Positions 23,712 through 35,172 of a DNA stretch of 64,000 nucleotides are shown here, piece by piece. The stretch comes from Dryocosmus kuriphilus (taxonomy: Eukaryota > Arthropoda > Insecta > Hymenoptera > Cynipidae). A program made the position numbers and the translations under genes. The DNA is taken from the NCBI GenBank assembly GCA_038277395.1, contig CM076193.1, positions 91,155,583 to 91,219,582 on the forward strand, in the 5' to 3' direction. Numbering within the stretch: position 1 is the first letter of the stretch; every line of letters begins with the position of its first letter. Below the pieces are notes generated by a model that saw only the letters and a program-made list of their open reading frames with translations, had not been told where the DNA came from and ran no database searches.

Positions 23712-25179
23712 TTATTCTCATCTCATCTCATCTCACTTTTTCATTTTTGATTTTACCATTGGGTTTACCAAATCCAACACTAGTTAGTAACCATATTATA
23801 CGTACCGATCATGGCCGTATGTGCAAAGCTCTAGAAGCAGGTACAAGCCAATGTAAAATATAAAGAAGAAAAATTGTAACAATGAGACTCAAAGGGGTAA
23901 GAATGAATGGAGATTGAATAAAAACAGACCTTTCATGCATATAATAGGAAAAACATAGAGATAGATTCATCGTTTCGTTTGACTATAATCTTGAAGGGTA
24001 AAAACGATTCAAAGTAAAAACAATTTCAAAAATTCTTATATACTGTTCCGTCCAGAAGTATGTGACCAATTAAAGAAAAAAATTATTCAAAAAAATGCAT
24101 CCACTTACTTCCCGTCATCTGAGGAACAAAACGAGATACCAACTTCTTAAAAAAAGAGCGCTAGAAATGCCACTTTGAGGCATTAACCAAAAAAGTCCTC
24201 CTTGCATTTTGTTAAAAATAAGTTTTGAACTTTTTAATATTTAAATTAAATATAATAATTCGCTTATTTGCCAACATCAAAAGATATTTAAAGTTGAAAT
24301 TCACGAAGTGCAATTGTGGACAGATTTTCTTTGAACAAAGTGAATCATTGTTTATTTAGATTGTGTATAAATCAAGATCAGTTATGAGGAACTTAAAAAA
24401 GTACTGAATAGCAAACCACTATTTTTCTCGATTTCAGATAATCAAAACTAAAAATCCAGCATTCTGTTTACTAAGAATTATGTTATATTATTTAATATTA
24501 TTAAAGTTGCAAGCTGGCATTAACGTATTGTACAAACTGTGTGACCTTCCTATAATGTGTATAGTAGCTACATTTTTCATTTTTGTAATGTAATTATAAC
24601 TGAAGTGGAAAATATAATTTAATCTTCAATATATGAAATTTAAAGCTAGGCTTCTGCATTAAACTTCTCAGACGCAAATAAAAACAATTAATCGGATTTT
24701 AATAATATTCCCTTTTTTTAAAAAACTATTTTTCATTTGTTTTGAATTATCTTTTTCGCAGACATTTTTCTCGACAATGACGCTTGTACTTTTTCAATTC
24801 TTTTTAGTTTCCCTTAATGCACTCTTTATTAGGAGAAGCAATTTCTAGCCTCTGTTTCAAGAACCCGATAGAACTCGATACATATATTTAATAACCCGAC
24901 AGTGACCACTGTTTCAGCTGCTCTTCAGCAGTCTGATTAGTCGACCCCTCTGCTTCACTAGAATGACATTGGAAGTTTGAAGATGCTCACGCGTATTTCT
25001 ATTTTTTTTTAACAAACTGAAACGAGTTCAGTTTGGTTTGCCCTCTGCTAATACATAACTTGGTTCTCGACACTTGAATTTTTTCAATTCGCCTTCGCTT
25101 CTCTTAATTCTCACTTTATTAGGAAAAACAAATTCTAGCCTGTGTTTTAGGAACCTGACAGCACTCTCGATACATATAT

Positions 25180-25362
25180 TTAAGAACCCGACAGTGACCA
25201 CACTTCCAGCATATAATCACAATCCTTGGGCAAAAGGGAAATAGGACAACTGCTTATGCAACAAAACAGTTTTTTTAAAGTTGGATTACTCAACTGTTCT
25301 TTCTGAATAGAATGACATGATACAGAAGCTTTCCCTGGAATTTTTGCAAATTTCTCCATCAT
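25180..25362 (-). CDS. Conserved short reading frame of Rep-B, minus copy
   Basis: Sixty codons starting MMEKFAKIPGKASVSCHS, with LSNPTLKK and LLPKDCDYMLEVWSLSG before the stop. It has the same start and word order as 9700-9861 and 27291-27473. A function cannot be inferred. Confidence 0.3.
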   Translation of the reverse strand: MMEKFAKIPGKASVSCHSIQKEQLSNPTLKKLFCCISSCPISLLPKDCDYMLEVWSLSGS

Positions 25363-25382
25363 GTTCCGTAAAAAACGAACTT

Positions 25383-25597
25383 CCCAGTGGGCAAAAAGAC
25401 ATTGTCATCCTGAGGACAGCATAAAGACATACTCAGGACGTCCACATCAGTTGACCTAATGTCCTAAAGACTTCTCATGTCTTAAAGACGTCTTTTGGAC
25501 ATGTGACGTCTTTAGGACAACAATTGGACTGACATGGACGTCCTAAGGATGTCTTTACGACGACCTCAGGATGACAATGTCTCTTTTGCCGACTGGG
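25383..25597. mobile_element. Palindromic MITE, copy 2
   Basis: It begins CCCAGTGGGCAAAAAGACAT and ends with the near-complement ATGTCTCTTTTGCCGACTGGG over the last 21 bases. The flanks suggest a very short (about 2-bp) target duplication. See copy 1 at 10830-11041. Confidence 0.8.
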
Positions 25598-26302
25598 TTA
25601 CTTGGCCAGCTTTAGCTAGCTGAATAATGAAAATTGTATCTAACATCAGGGATGTTTAAAATTGATTTTATTAGCCTCTGGTCCGAGTTTCCGATATATT
25701 CGGAATTCGAAGCTCTGAATTTGAGCCTACGCTTTTCGAATTAAAAAACTCAAGCCCAGCCAGTGCTATCTTAAATTGAATTAATTCTAACCGAGCCACT
25801 GGCTGGTAATAAACGATCGCTCATTTTGTTCTTCGAGGCATTAACCAAAAAAGTCCTTTTTGTATTCTGTTAAAAATATGTCTGAAATTTTCAAATATTT
25901 AAATTAAAAATAATAAATCGCTTTTTAGATAACATCAAAAGATATTTGAAGTTGAAATTCACGAAGTGTAATTGTCGACAGATTTTCTTTGAACAAAGTG
26001 AATCATTGTTTATTTAGAGTGTGTATAAAGTAAGATCAGTTATCAGGAGCTTAAAAAAGTACTTAATGTCAAGCCACTATTTTTTTCCATTTCAGATAAT
26101 TAAAAATAAAAATCCAGCATTCTGGTTACTAAGAATTATGTTATATTCTTTAATATTATTGTAGTTGCAAGCTGCCATTAACATCTTGTACAAATTGTGT
26201 AACTTTCGTTTGATGCGTATAGTAGCTACATTTTTCATTCATGTAATGTAATTATATCTAAAGTGGAAAATATAATTTAATCTTCATTGTATGAAATTTC
26301 GT

Positions 26303-26447
26303 TATTTTCTTTACAGAAATTCGTAATTTTTGTTATTTTTATGTAATAGAAGTTCGTTATTACCATTACTTTTTTTTTACGAAAATTCGTTATTCGTGAT
26401 TTTTATTATTTTTAGATAAAAGAAATTCGAAATTTTCCTTATTTTTA
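26303..26447. repeat. Simple repeat of TTCGTTATT type between inverted Rep-B copies
   Basis: Degenerate repeats of TTCGTTATTnnn and GAAATTCG form the junction between minus- and plus-oriented Rep-B. Confidence 0.6.
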
Positions 26448-26449
26448 AC

Positions 26450-27765
26450 TACAGCATAATATTAATATCTCATTAATTGTTTTTATTTGCTTCTGAGAAG
26501 TTTAATGCAGAAACCTAGCTGTAAATTTCATGTAATGAAGATTAAATTATATTTTCCACTTCAGTTATAATTACGTTACATAAATGAAAAATGTAGCTAC
26601 TACACACACATTATAAGAAAGTTACACAATTTTTACAAGACGTTAATAGCAGCTTACAACCTTAATAAATATTCAATAATATAACATAATGCTTAGTAAC
26701 CAGAATGCGGAATTTTTATTTTTGATTATATGAAAAAGAAAATAATAGTGGTTTGATATTCAGTACTTTTTTAAGTTCATCATAACTGATCTTAATTTAT
26801 ACACAATCTAAATAAACAATGATTCACTTTGTTCAAAGAATATCTGTCTACAATTACACTTCGTGAATTCCAACTTCAAATATCTTTTTATGTTGTAATA
26901 ATTATTTTATAATTGTTATAGTTGTATAATAATTTTGTGTTGTAAATAAGCGAATTATTATATTTAATTTAAATGTTAAAAATTGAAAACGTATATTTAA
27001 CAAAATACAAAAAGGACTTTTTTGGTTAATGCCTCGAAGAACAAAATGAGCGATCGTTTATTACCAGCCAGTGGCTCGGTTAGTATTGATTCAATTCGAG
27101 ATAGCACTGGTTCGGCTTGAATTTCTTAATTCGAAAAGCGTAGGCTCAAATTCAAAGCTTCGATTTTCGAATATATCGGAAACACGAACCAGAGACTAAT
27201 CGAATCAATTTTGAACATCCCTGATGTTAGATGAAATTTTCATAAATCAGCCAGCTGAAATTCACCGAGTAAGTTTGTTTTTTATGAACCATGATGGAAA
27301 AATTTGCAAAAATTCCAGGAAAACCTTCTATATCATGTCATTCGAGTCAGAGGGAACAAAAAAGTAACCGAATTAAAACAAAAATGCTTCGCAGGTTAAG
27401 CAGTGACTCTGTTGTTCATTTCCCCAAGGAGTGTGATTATATACTGAAACAATGGTCGCTGTCGGGTCATTAAATGTATGTATCGAGTACTATCGGGTTC
27501 TTGAAACATAGGCTAGAATTTGCTTCTCCTAATAAAGGGTGAACAAGAATTGAAAAAGTGCAAGTGTCATATTCGAGAAAAGTGCCTGTGAGAAAGATAC
27601 ATAAAAACAAATGACAAATAGTTTTTTGAACTATAGAATATTATTAAAATCTGATTAATTATTTCCATTTGAGTCTAAGGTGTTTAATGAAGAAACCTAG
27701 CTTTAAATTTCATATAATGAAGATTAAATTATATTTTCCACTTTAGTTATATATACTTACATTAC
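26450..27765 (+). repeat. Rep-B unit, plus orientation
   Basis: One nearly complete unit with CCAGTGGCTCGG near 27070, the short frame at 27291 and CCTAATAAAG near 27528, followed by the start of another unit. The solo LTR begins shortly downstream. Confidence 0.8.
27291..27473 (+). CDS. Conserved short reading frame of Rep-B
   Basis: Sixty codons starting MMEKFAKIPGKPSISCHSSQ, with FPKECDYILKQWSLSGH at the end. It is the most intact plus-strand copy of the frame described at 9700-9861. Confidence 0.3.
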   Translation: MMEKFAKIPGKPSISCHSSQREQKSNRIKTKMLRRLSSDSVVHFPKECDYILKQWSLSGH

Positions 27766-28728
27766 ATATAGAAATTTTATTACGGGCTCTGTATGTTACG
27801 AGCAAATCCCAAAATCTCATCTTAAATAAATAATGTGACTCGAAATATTATTTCGAGCCACATTATTCTAAAACTCTAACGAGTTACAAAGTCTGTCTCC
27901 TCGCTCGTAACATGAGAGCTTGATACCGAAATGCTTACGCAGCATTCCAAGCTCTTGAAGCTAGCGATAGGCCAACTTGCTGGTGAGGAAAATATTATCC
28001 AGCTAAAATAATTATATTCAAAAGAATAAATTGTATCCTCGAATATAATTATTTTCATTATAGAAAAAAAAACACAAACGGAAAATGTACTTGGGCCTTT
28101 TTTTTTGGGTAAAAGGAGATGTAGGCGTATGTTAGGTTTACATAGACCTAGACTAAGAATAAAAAAAAAGGGAATAATAAGATTAAGGGAATCACATTGT
28201 ATGTGTATGTGTGCATGTATGGTGTATATGTATGCATATATGGATATATAATTATCATAGTAAGTATCTTGAAAATTATGACGTAAATTGTAAAAGAAAA
28301 GGGAAGTTAAGGGCATATGAAACAGGTAAGTGACCCCGATACGGCACTCTCGTGGTCACACGCTCCTTCCTTTTCTAATCAGAGGATAACCACACTTGCC
28401 TCTATACACACAAGAGTATGCAATTAACCGCGACCTGCCTCAGCGGCCATCATTGCTCAATCCCTCTCTTTCTACCCCGTCATTCTCCTATACACCGTAT
28501 CTCCGTTCGACTCATGCCAACTCGCCAGCTGCAAGGCACGTGGTGAGACGTAAACAAAGAGCACGTGGTTCGTACCGGCACTGTTTGTCACGAGACCTTG
28601 CAATTATTATATGTGGTAATAGGTCGTGGATAATAAAAACTAGATATAAATCTAGTTGAAAACCTTGACCTGCCCTATTATGAACTTGGGCAAATCAGAA
28701 CGCAAAATGTCATTCTCAACAAATCACA

Positions 28729-29060
28729 AAATTGACGACGAGGTTCCTGCCTGTGTAAAATAAAACTGCACATGAAAAATCACGTGTTGCATATCTTTGC
28801 AATAAAATAGAGTTCAGAAATGAAATAAATTCTTACTTCAATATTCTTGTAAAATTGATGACGAGGTTCCTGCCAGTCTAAAATAAAACTGCACACGAAA
28901 AATCACGTGTTGCATATCCTTGCAATAAAATAGAGTTCAGAAATGAAATAAATTCTTACTTTAATACTCTTGTAAAACTGATGACTAGATTTCTACCTTC
29001 ACCAATACAAAAGTGCATACGAAAAATCACGTGTCGCACATTTTTTTTGCAGATTAGGCA
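28729..29060. repeat. 123-bp tandem repeat inside the LTR
   Basis: Copies start at 28729, 28852 and 28975 (the last partial and diverged). The shared words are GACGAGGTTCCTGCC, GAAAAATCACGTGT and AATAAAATAGAG. Each copy includes a CACGTG E-box, which could act in LTR transcription. Confidence 0.85.
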
Positions 29061-29320
29061 GAGTCCAGAGTCCAAATCCAATCCCACCATATCGCCACAG
29101 AATTCCTACCACTTACCACCCCCAGCTATGTGCCTTTAAGTCACGTCGATCGCCACACAAAAATTGCATTAACTCGTGTTCATCGGTGCTGACCAGATCG
29201 ACTCTCTACCTTCGGTTTTCGGCATAAAAGTCGCGACGTGGACGGAAGTCAAAAACGACTGGGTACTACCCGGGAATACCCAGCTATTGCCCGTCCGAGC
29301 CGGGACGTAAAAGATCAAGC

Positions 29321-29512
29321 CGTCCGAGTTCGGTGTATTTTTCTTTTTCTTCAGAAAATAGCGGGACGTAAAACAAATCTCCTTGCCGACAGGAGGCGGT
29401 CGACCGACTGTCTAAATTTAAAGGGGTAAACCCCCGTCCGAGTTCGGTGTATTTGAAAATAGCGGGACGTAAAACAAAGCTCCTTGCCGACAGGAGGCGG
29501 TCTGTCGACTGT
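29321..29512. repeat. Direct repeat in the LTR downstream of the TATA-like box
   Basis: CGTCCGAGTTCGGTGTATTT, AATAGCGGGACGTAAAACAA and CTCCTTGCCGACAGGAGGCG occur twice (starts 29321 and 29435). A shorter third instance (CGTCCGAGCCGGGACGTAAA) lies at about 29292. The CCGACAGGAGGCGG segment is positioned like an LTR R/U5 region, but that is inference. Confidence 0.75.
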
Positions 29513-30203
29513 AAAGAAATAAAATAAAACGGGCAAGTGTGTGTTTAAGAGGACGAGAGAAAATTTATATCTTTCCGAATCTCAAAACGGGAAGGAATAG
29601 AATTTTCTAAAAGGCTTCGGTTCACTCCCGTGAAGAGTAGAATAATTTTCTACCCTTCACTGAAGCGAGCTTACGGAGGGACGTTCGCGTACAGTGAGTG
29701 CGCGTTGCCAAGCGTCAAGGACTAGAGTAGCTCTAAAGCTACGAAAATTAAAAGGAAACAAAGCATAAAATTCAGTTGAGCCCAATCGGAGCACTTTGCC
29801 AAAAGAAACTTCCCTTTTCTTTTGATCATCAAGTCCGACTGGTAGAATAAGTTCCAGCGTAGGGTAAGAATAAAAAATGTATCGTTCCTAAATATCTTCT
29901 TCTCTGAATAAATTTCTATTATACGAATCTTCATACTTTAACTTTTCCTACCTGATACTTCATCTATACTGAACACACACGCATATGACTGTTTGGAGAT
30001 AATACCTCTCAGGACGAGAGGAAAGGTAACGATCCCACATAAAAATAAAAAAGGAGACAGCTGGTCTGTCTCCATAGTTTGTGACGGCCTCCGCCGTCGG
30101 CAGATAAAAAACTTGATAATCGGACTATCTTGTTTATTGACACCATCTTAATGAGATATTCTATTGTTATTAATTAATTTATCTAGCCGTACGTAACACT
30201 GTA

Positions 30204-30480
30204 AGGCCCGGGAAAAGTTGCCGTATTATTGATAAGGTCCGGAGCAGGCAAATCTATCAAGCCTCTATAGGATCGGTCACGCTCGACGTGGTACGCTCCC
30301 TAAAAGGTAACCTTCTAAGGATCTGATCAGGTGACCTTATTTATATATTATTAATAAACCAGGCCCTTACTCGGACCATGTCAGTCCCTTATTTATTTTC
30401 AAATTGTGTGAAACATATTTTTATAAATAAATCAACAATACATTATTGGTATTGCTAATTGGAAACTTTTATTACACGGA
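30204..30480. repeat. AAGGCCCGG repeat (Rep-D), interrupted by the LTR
   Basis: The words AAGGCCCGGGAAAAG, CCGTATTATTGATAAGG and AGGCCCTTA resemble, inverted, the segment at 32640-32880 (AAGGCCCGGAAAAGGATACC on the minus strand). The LTR target site CTGTA lies inside this repeat. Confidence 0.5.
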
Positions 30481-30694
30481 GAGAAATGAAGGAATGTAAG
30501 GAATGTACAAAAACAGACAGGGGTTCATGTCTAAGCTTTAGCCGCTCGAAACAGATAATATCAAATAGGATAAATTTGTAAAAAAAAAAAAAATGTTTTT
30601 CTATATTATTCTTGCACTTAATTATATTTAAAATTATCTAATTGTACGAACATTCACTTATACATATAATAGGACAATTAAGTGTTTTGAAAAA

Positions 30695-30794
30695 TCGCAC
30701 CCGCTGAGAATTCGAACCCTACCTAAACATACCTAAAACTACCTTAACTGATAAATATACCGCACGCATTAGCCAACTGAGCCATTAGGTCGCT
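30695..30794 (-). repeat. tRNA-derived SINE head, second copy
   Basis: On the minus strand the A box reads TGGCTCAGTTGGCTAATGCG and the B box GGTTCGAATTC, followed by TTTTT about 15 nt later. The middle is expanded, as at 1598-1712. TTCAAGCG before the head and CGATTTT after it are shared with that copy. Confidence 0.6.
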
Positions 30795-31336
30795 TGAATT
30801 CTCTTGACAGAAACAAAGCCAAGATATTTCGTTGAAAAAGCCAGGGTCAGCGGAGAAGTGTATATTTTTATTTTTTGGTTTTACACATTTTGTGACTAAA
30901 TGGGTTTAAAAATTTATTATATTGAAATTTTACATTCATCTGTTATAAAACAAAATATTTTCTCATAAAACTCGGGTGAAATATTTGTATATTATATTAT
31001 TAGTCATTTGTATTATAAAATGTTATTAAATTTCAATTTTTAGAAAGTATGTTTAAAAAATGCTTGCATTCTCTAAAATTGAAATTTGAAAAATTATTCT
31101 TTAGACGGAACGTTTTATATATTAATGTTTTATCTTATTATTTCAAACAAGATGCTAGGTAATAGACCGCAGTCGTGGATATATACTCGATGACTTTGTG
31201 ACATTTGTCATTTTTTTTTTCCAACCGGGAGTATAACAGGTGCAAGTAGTAAGATGCGATACGCAGCGGTTTACGAGAAATTAATTATTAAACATTTCAG
31301 GCACTTACATACGGTCTACATTGGCAGATGTCCAAC

Positions 31337-31407
31337 GAGGTCGTAGCCCAGCGGTAAGGTTCCTGCTTCGTAAGCGCGGGATCGCTGGATCGAATCCCGC
31401 CGGTGAA
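31337..31407 (+). tRNA. tRNA-like sequence, apparent Thr(CGT) loop, probably pseudo
   Basis: It has a D arm (TAGCCCAGCGGTAAGG), an anticodon arm with loop TTCGTAA (anticodon CGT, Thr), a T arm around GGATCGAATCC, and a run of 13 T immediately after. The T stem has a mismatch and only about four acceptor pairs form, so it is probably a tRNA-like Pol III unit, not a decoding tRNA. Confidence 0.5.
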
Positions 31408-32290
31408 TTTTTTTTTTTTTAATATTTCACATTTTTTACAAATTTAGGTGTTTATTTTGGAAATAATTGTAATAATTTTTGTTTGCGGTAAAAGATATTC
31501 TGAAAAAATCGTACAGAAGTGAACTTTTTTTTAAATCACATAATATACGATATCTGCATTTCAAATAAATTATTACCATACAAGTTTATGTTATACTTTT
31601 ATGCATAAAAGGCACTGTTTATTTCGTTCATTGCATTTCTGTGAAAAATCGGCCCGCAAGCAGTGACTATCTATGGCTTTTCGTTGGGACGTGTTCTGAC
31701 CTTGTGATGATACCTGCACACGAAAAAAAGATTTCTGTTAGCAGGAGCGAATAAATGGGTCTCCTAGTGAACGTTTAAATCCGTATTCGTTCTTTGGGTC
31801 TTGAGGTACTAACTTCGTAAAATTTTGAATAATGGTGAGATATCTGATTTTACACGTGATAGTGATGTGGTGGGGCCTTGGAAGGGCGAAGAAAGGCAAT
31901 AATGATTGTTTTCCCTGCTTCTAAGGCCGATATCATCCTATAGTTCATGCAGTAATTCGGCTCTCGAACTTCACGACAGTGAATAAAAAATAGGGTAGAA
32001 TAAATAGTTGTACAAAATACTGGGAATAAAATTATTAATTCTTCAAACTCTTGCGCGAATTAAAAAATTACAAGTTCTGTACGAAGTATACACATAATGG
32101 AATAAACATAAACTTGTATGATGATAATTTATTTGAAATGCAGATACCTATCGTAAATTATGTGATCAAAAAAAAAGTTCACTCCTGTACGATTTTTCCG
32201 GAATACCTTTTCTCGCCAAAAAAAAATTATTACAATATTTCCAAAATAAACACCTAAATTTGTAACAAATGTGAAATATTTAAAAAAAAG

Positions 32291-32361
32291 TTCACCGGCG
32301 GTATTCTATCCAGCGATCCCGCGTTTACGAAGCAGGAACCTTACCGCTGAACTACTGCCTC
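32291..32361 (-). tRNA. tRNA-like sequence, inverted partner of 31337-31407
   Basis: It shares GCGGTAAGGTTCCTGCTTCG and GCGGGATCGCTGGAT with the plus copy, keeps the TTCGTAA loop and is followed by a T8 run on its own strand. The B box is damaged (GGATAGAATACC), so decay has gone further here. Confidence 0.5.
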
Positions 32362-32639
32362 GTTGAATTTTTGCCAACGTAGAACGTATGTGAGAGGACT
32401 GAAATGTTTAATAATTAATTTCTCGTAAACCGCTGAGTATCGCATCTTACTACTTGCCCTTGTTATACTCCTGGTCATGACCTACACGTATACTACAAAA
32501 TAGATCAAATCGGTGTTTCATGCATCATCGAATTATAAGCATTAAACGTTTTTAAACTGATGCAAAATTTAAAATATTTTAGGCAGACAATTCCATGTTA
32601 GAAATAATTATGAAAATAAAAATAGGGTTCAGAAATATT

Positions 32640-32880
32640 ATTATGCCGTATTATTAGCCGTATTAACATATAGCAGGAGCTCTTGTCTGATTCCTGCAGG
32701 CACCTGGAAAGGGCCATAAAAAGGTCCCGTATCCGAGCACCATATTTATACGAAGGGCATCCTGATCCGATTCGTATTCGGCCCTAACACGGGTCGTTAT
32801 AACATTTTGCTTACACGGTATCCTTTTCCGGGCCTTATCAGGGCCTTTTTATTAATAAGGCTAAATAAGGCAGTTTCTAC
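32640..32880. repeat. Rep-D, second copy
   Basis: GC-richer segment with GGGCC, CCGTATT and ATAAGGC words, related to 30204-30480 in opposite orientation. No gene. Confidence 0.4.
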
Positions 32881-32884
32881 ACGG

Positions 32885-34014
32885 GTAAATGAAAAATGTA
32901 GCTACTATACACATTATACAAAAGTTACACAATTTGTACAAGATGTTAATGGCAGCTTACAACTTTAATAATATTCAGTAATATAACATAATTCTTAGTA
33001 ATCAGAATGCTGGATTTTTTTTTTCTGATTATCTGAAATCGAAAAAAATAGTGGTTTGACATTCAGTACTTTTTTAGTTTCCTCATAAGTGGTCTTAATT
33101 TATATACAATATAAATAAACGATGATTCACTTTGTTCAAAGAAAATCTGTCTACAATTACACTTTGTGAATTTCAACTTCAAATATCTTTTTATACTGTC
33201 CAATAAGTGAATTATTATTCTTAATTTGAATGTTAAAAAATGTAAAATTTATTTAACAAAATACAAAATGGACTTTTTTGTTGAATACCTCGAAGAACAA
33301 AATGAGCGATTGTTTATTATCAGCCAGTGGCTCGGTTTGAATTAATTCAATTCGAGATAGCAGTGGCTGTACTTGAATTTTTTAATTCGAAAAGCGTAGG
33401 CTCAAATTCAAAGCTTCGAATTTCGAATATATCGGAAACACGGACCAGAGGCTAATCAAATCAATTTTGAACATCCCTGATGTTAGATAAATTTTTCATA
33501 AATCAGCAGGGCCGAAACTCACCCATTAGGTTCGTTTTTTATAAAAACATGGTAGAAAAATTTGCAAAAATTTCAGGAAAAACTTCTATATCATGTCATT
33601 CTAATCAGAAAGAACGGTTGAGTAACCCAACTTTAAGAAAAATGCTTTGCATCTTAAGCAGTGACTCTGTTGTTCTGTTTCCAAAAGATTGAGAATCTAT
33701 ACTGAAACAATGGTCACTGTCGGGTTCTTAAATATATGTATCGAGTACTGTCGGGTTGCTGAAACACAGGCTAGAATTTGCTTTTCCTAATAAAGGGTGA
33801 ATTAAGAAAAACGAAGACGAATTGAAAAAGTTGAAGTGTCGGGAACCAAATTATGTATTTGCACAGGTCAAACCAAACTGAACTCTTGTTAATTTGTTTA
33901 AAAAAAAAAACAGAAATACGTGTGAGCATCTTCAAATTGTCAGTGTCATTCTAGTGAAACAGAGCGGTCGGCTAATCAGACTTCTATAAAAATGCTTCGC
34001 ATCTTAAGCAGTGA
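32885..34014 (+). repeat. Rep-B unit, split by the hAT-type insertion
   Basis: A nearly complete Rep-B unit. It has CCAGTGGCTCGG near 33325, the short frame (MVEKFAKISGK at about 33549, open to 33692) and CCTAATAAAG near 33786. It also includes the extra segment seen at 11.3 kb. It is cut at CTCTATTG and resumes at 37142. Confidence 0.85.
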
Positions 34015-35100
34015 CTCTATTGCAGGCCTCGGATATTTGAAAAAGAGACCCGAGCAACATGGTGGGGATAGCCCCACCACCGCGACAAAGTAATGTGTGA
34101 GACAAGGAACTATGTTTCTTCGTCTCTCCCAAGCTGCCGCTTCGTGTAAAGTCGAAAAATGCACGAACGAAAACGAACGGTAAGTCGGTGAGTTGTCCTT
34201 GTTGCAAGCTGCTCGTGTAAGCCGAAAATGCACGAAAACGAACGATTGGAGCACTCACCGACGATAGCCGACTTCGCGTTCGCGACTGATCGGTTTCGAC
34301 CTTGAAGCATTTGAAGGCATTTGGAGGATGGACTTGATTTTTCATTTTTAATAAAATCGGCGCTAACGTGAGAAGTTAGCTGACGTTACATTTTTATTTC
34401 TGTTCTCATTGGTCTAATACTTGATAATGAAGATAGCATTGAATAGAAAGGCGTCAAATATGAATTTTTCAAATTTAGCAGAAAGACTTCAAATATACAC
34501 GTAATGAAGTCTTGAAATATTTAATTATTATGTTTTTCAGGAATTCTTATGAAATGTTTTAGACGATCTGATTCTACAGCGAGTAAATTATAAGACACTG
34601 GAGGTTTGTAAAGCTAAAATATATTGGATATATATGTATGGCATTTTGAGGTTAGGTTAATATCTATTACTTTCAAGTGATTTCTTCTTCATTATCTATG
34701 ATTTATTTTTCAATTAATTTTAAATATTCTAAAGTTAAAATGATAATGAATAAAAAAAAATCAGTAATCAATTTCATTTTCGAATAACATTGAACATTGT
34801 GACTTATGTGTTTTTTTTTTTAGTTTGCAGGAAACATTTTAATTTTGTATTTTTTGAAATTTTCGTTTGAAACACATTGTTCCTACTTTAATTTAAAAAC
34901 ATAAAGATTAGAAACTATTGAAGAATAAACAGTTTTAATAAAACGCACAATTGTCAAAAGAAGTGATCAAAAAAATACGGTAAACAGAGTTTTTATTCAA
35001 AATAGCCTATAAATAATCATTACATGGTATAATTTTGTTTAATGTTATTCGAAAATGAAATAAACAAGCATTTTGATAAACAAAAAAAAAAATTTTAAAG

Positions 35101-35172
35101 TGGGTTTAGCGAGAATCGAACGCGCAACATTGTGACTATCAGCCAAGCACTCTACCAGGGAACTACCGACGC
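35101..35172 (-). tRNA. tRNA-like sequence in the left arm of the hAT element
   Basis: It has a D arm (TAGTTCCCTGGTAGAG) and a T arm (GCGTTCGATTCTCGC). The anticodon region TTGGCTGATAGTCACAA pairs poorly, so the identity is uncertain (GAT/Ile is one reading). T-runs follow within 12-20 nt. The acceptor stem does not pair well. Read as a Pol III-type tRNA-like fossil. Confidence 0.5.

Larger units (their letters stand above)
21505..26300 (+). repeat. Segmental duplication, copy 1 (copy 2 at 47797-53880)
   Basis: From the word CGACGGAGATGAAAAATAA onward the two copies run nearly identical for at least 2.7 kb (offset about 26,284), then continue through inverted Rep-B units and the palindromic MITE (offset about 27,480 after an extra Rep-B unit in copy 2). 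The block includes the 5S-derived sequence and a 0.8-kb segment that recurs inverted at 39350-40310. Open frames in this block, including an identical 60-codon minus-strand frame and a 101-codon frame over the 5S sequence, are kept by the duplication and show no recognised domain. Confidence 0.9.
24180..26300 (-). repeat. Rep-B units, minus orientation
   Basis: Reverse complement of the landmarks listed for 8670-12898: CCGAGCCACTGGCTGG near 25792, CTTTATTAGGA near 24826 and 25116, and the palindromic MITE at 25383. It lies within segmental duplication copy 1. It meets plus-oriented Rep-B at 26450 to give an inverted pair. Confidence 0.8.
27794..30198. mobile_element. Solo LTR (2.4 kb) with 5-bp target duplication
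   Basis: The element begins TGTTACG and ends CGTAACA, a perfect 7-bp terminal inversion with the TG...CA rule of LTRs. It is flanked on both sides by CTGTA (27789-27793 and 30199-30203). The interior is GC-richer than the neighbourhood, has a TATA-like CATAAAAG at 29223-29230 and several AATAAA signals, and holds internal tandem repeats. No gag, protease, reverse transcriptase or integrase frame is present, so it is read as a solo LTR left by LTR-LTR recombination. BEL/Pao or Ty3 type cannot be decided from the LTR alone. Confidence 0.75.
31222..32475. mobile_element. Foldback element with a tRNA-like sequence in each arm
   Basis: The arms are about 31222-31600 and 32075-32475 in inverted orientation and moderately diverged. 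Shared words include GCAAGTAGTAAGATGCGATA, GCGGTTTACGAGAAATTAAT and AAATTTAGGTGTTTATTTTG. The spacer of about 470 bp has no recognised gene. Clear target duplications and exact termini could not be fixed. Confidence 0.75.

Noticed and set aside
23558..23863. Identical 101-codon plus-strand frames here and at 49842-50147
   Set aside because: They overlap the 5S-derived sequence and are kept only by the duplication.
27876..28316. 146-codon minus-strand frame at the start of the LTR
   Set aside because: Composition is dominated by Tyr/Ile/His/Phe from a TA/TG-rich segment (about 28195-28260); no domain and it lies within the LTR.
34004..34345. Three overlapping minus-strand frames at the left end of the hAT element
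   Set aside because: They start in the element and run across its terminus into Rep-B, and the right arm lacks part of the region; no transposase motif.
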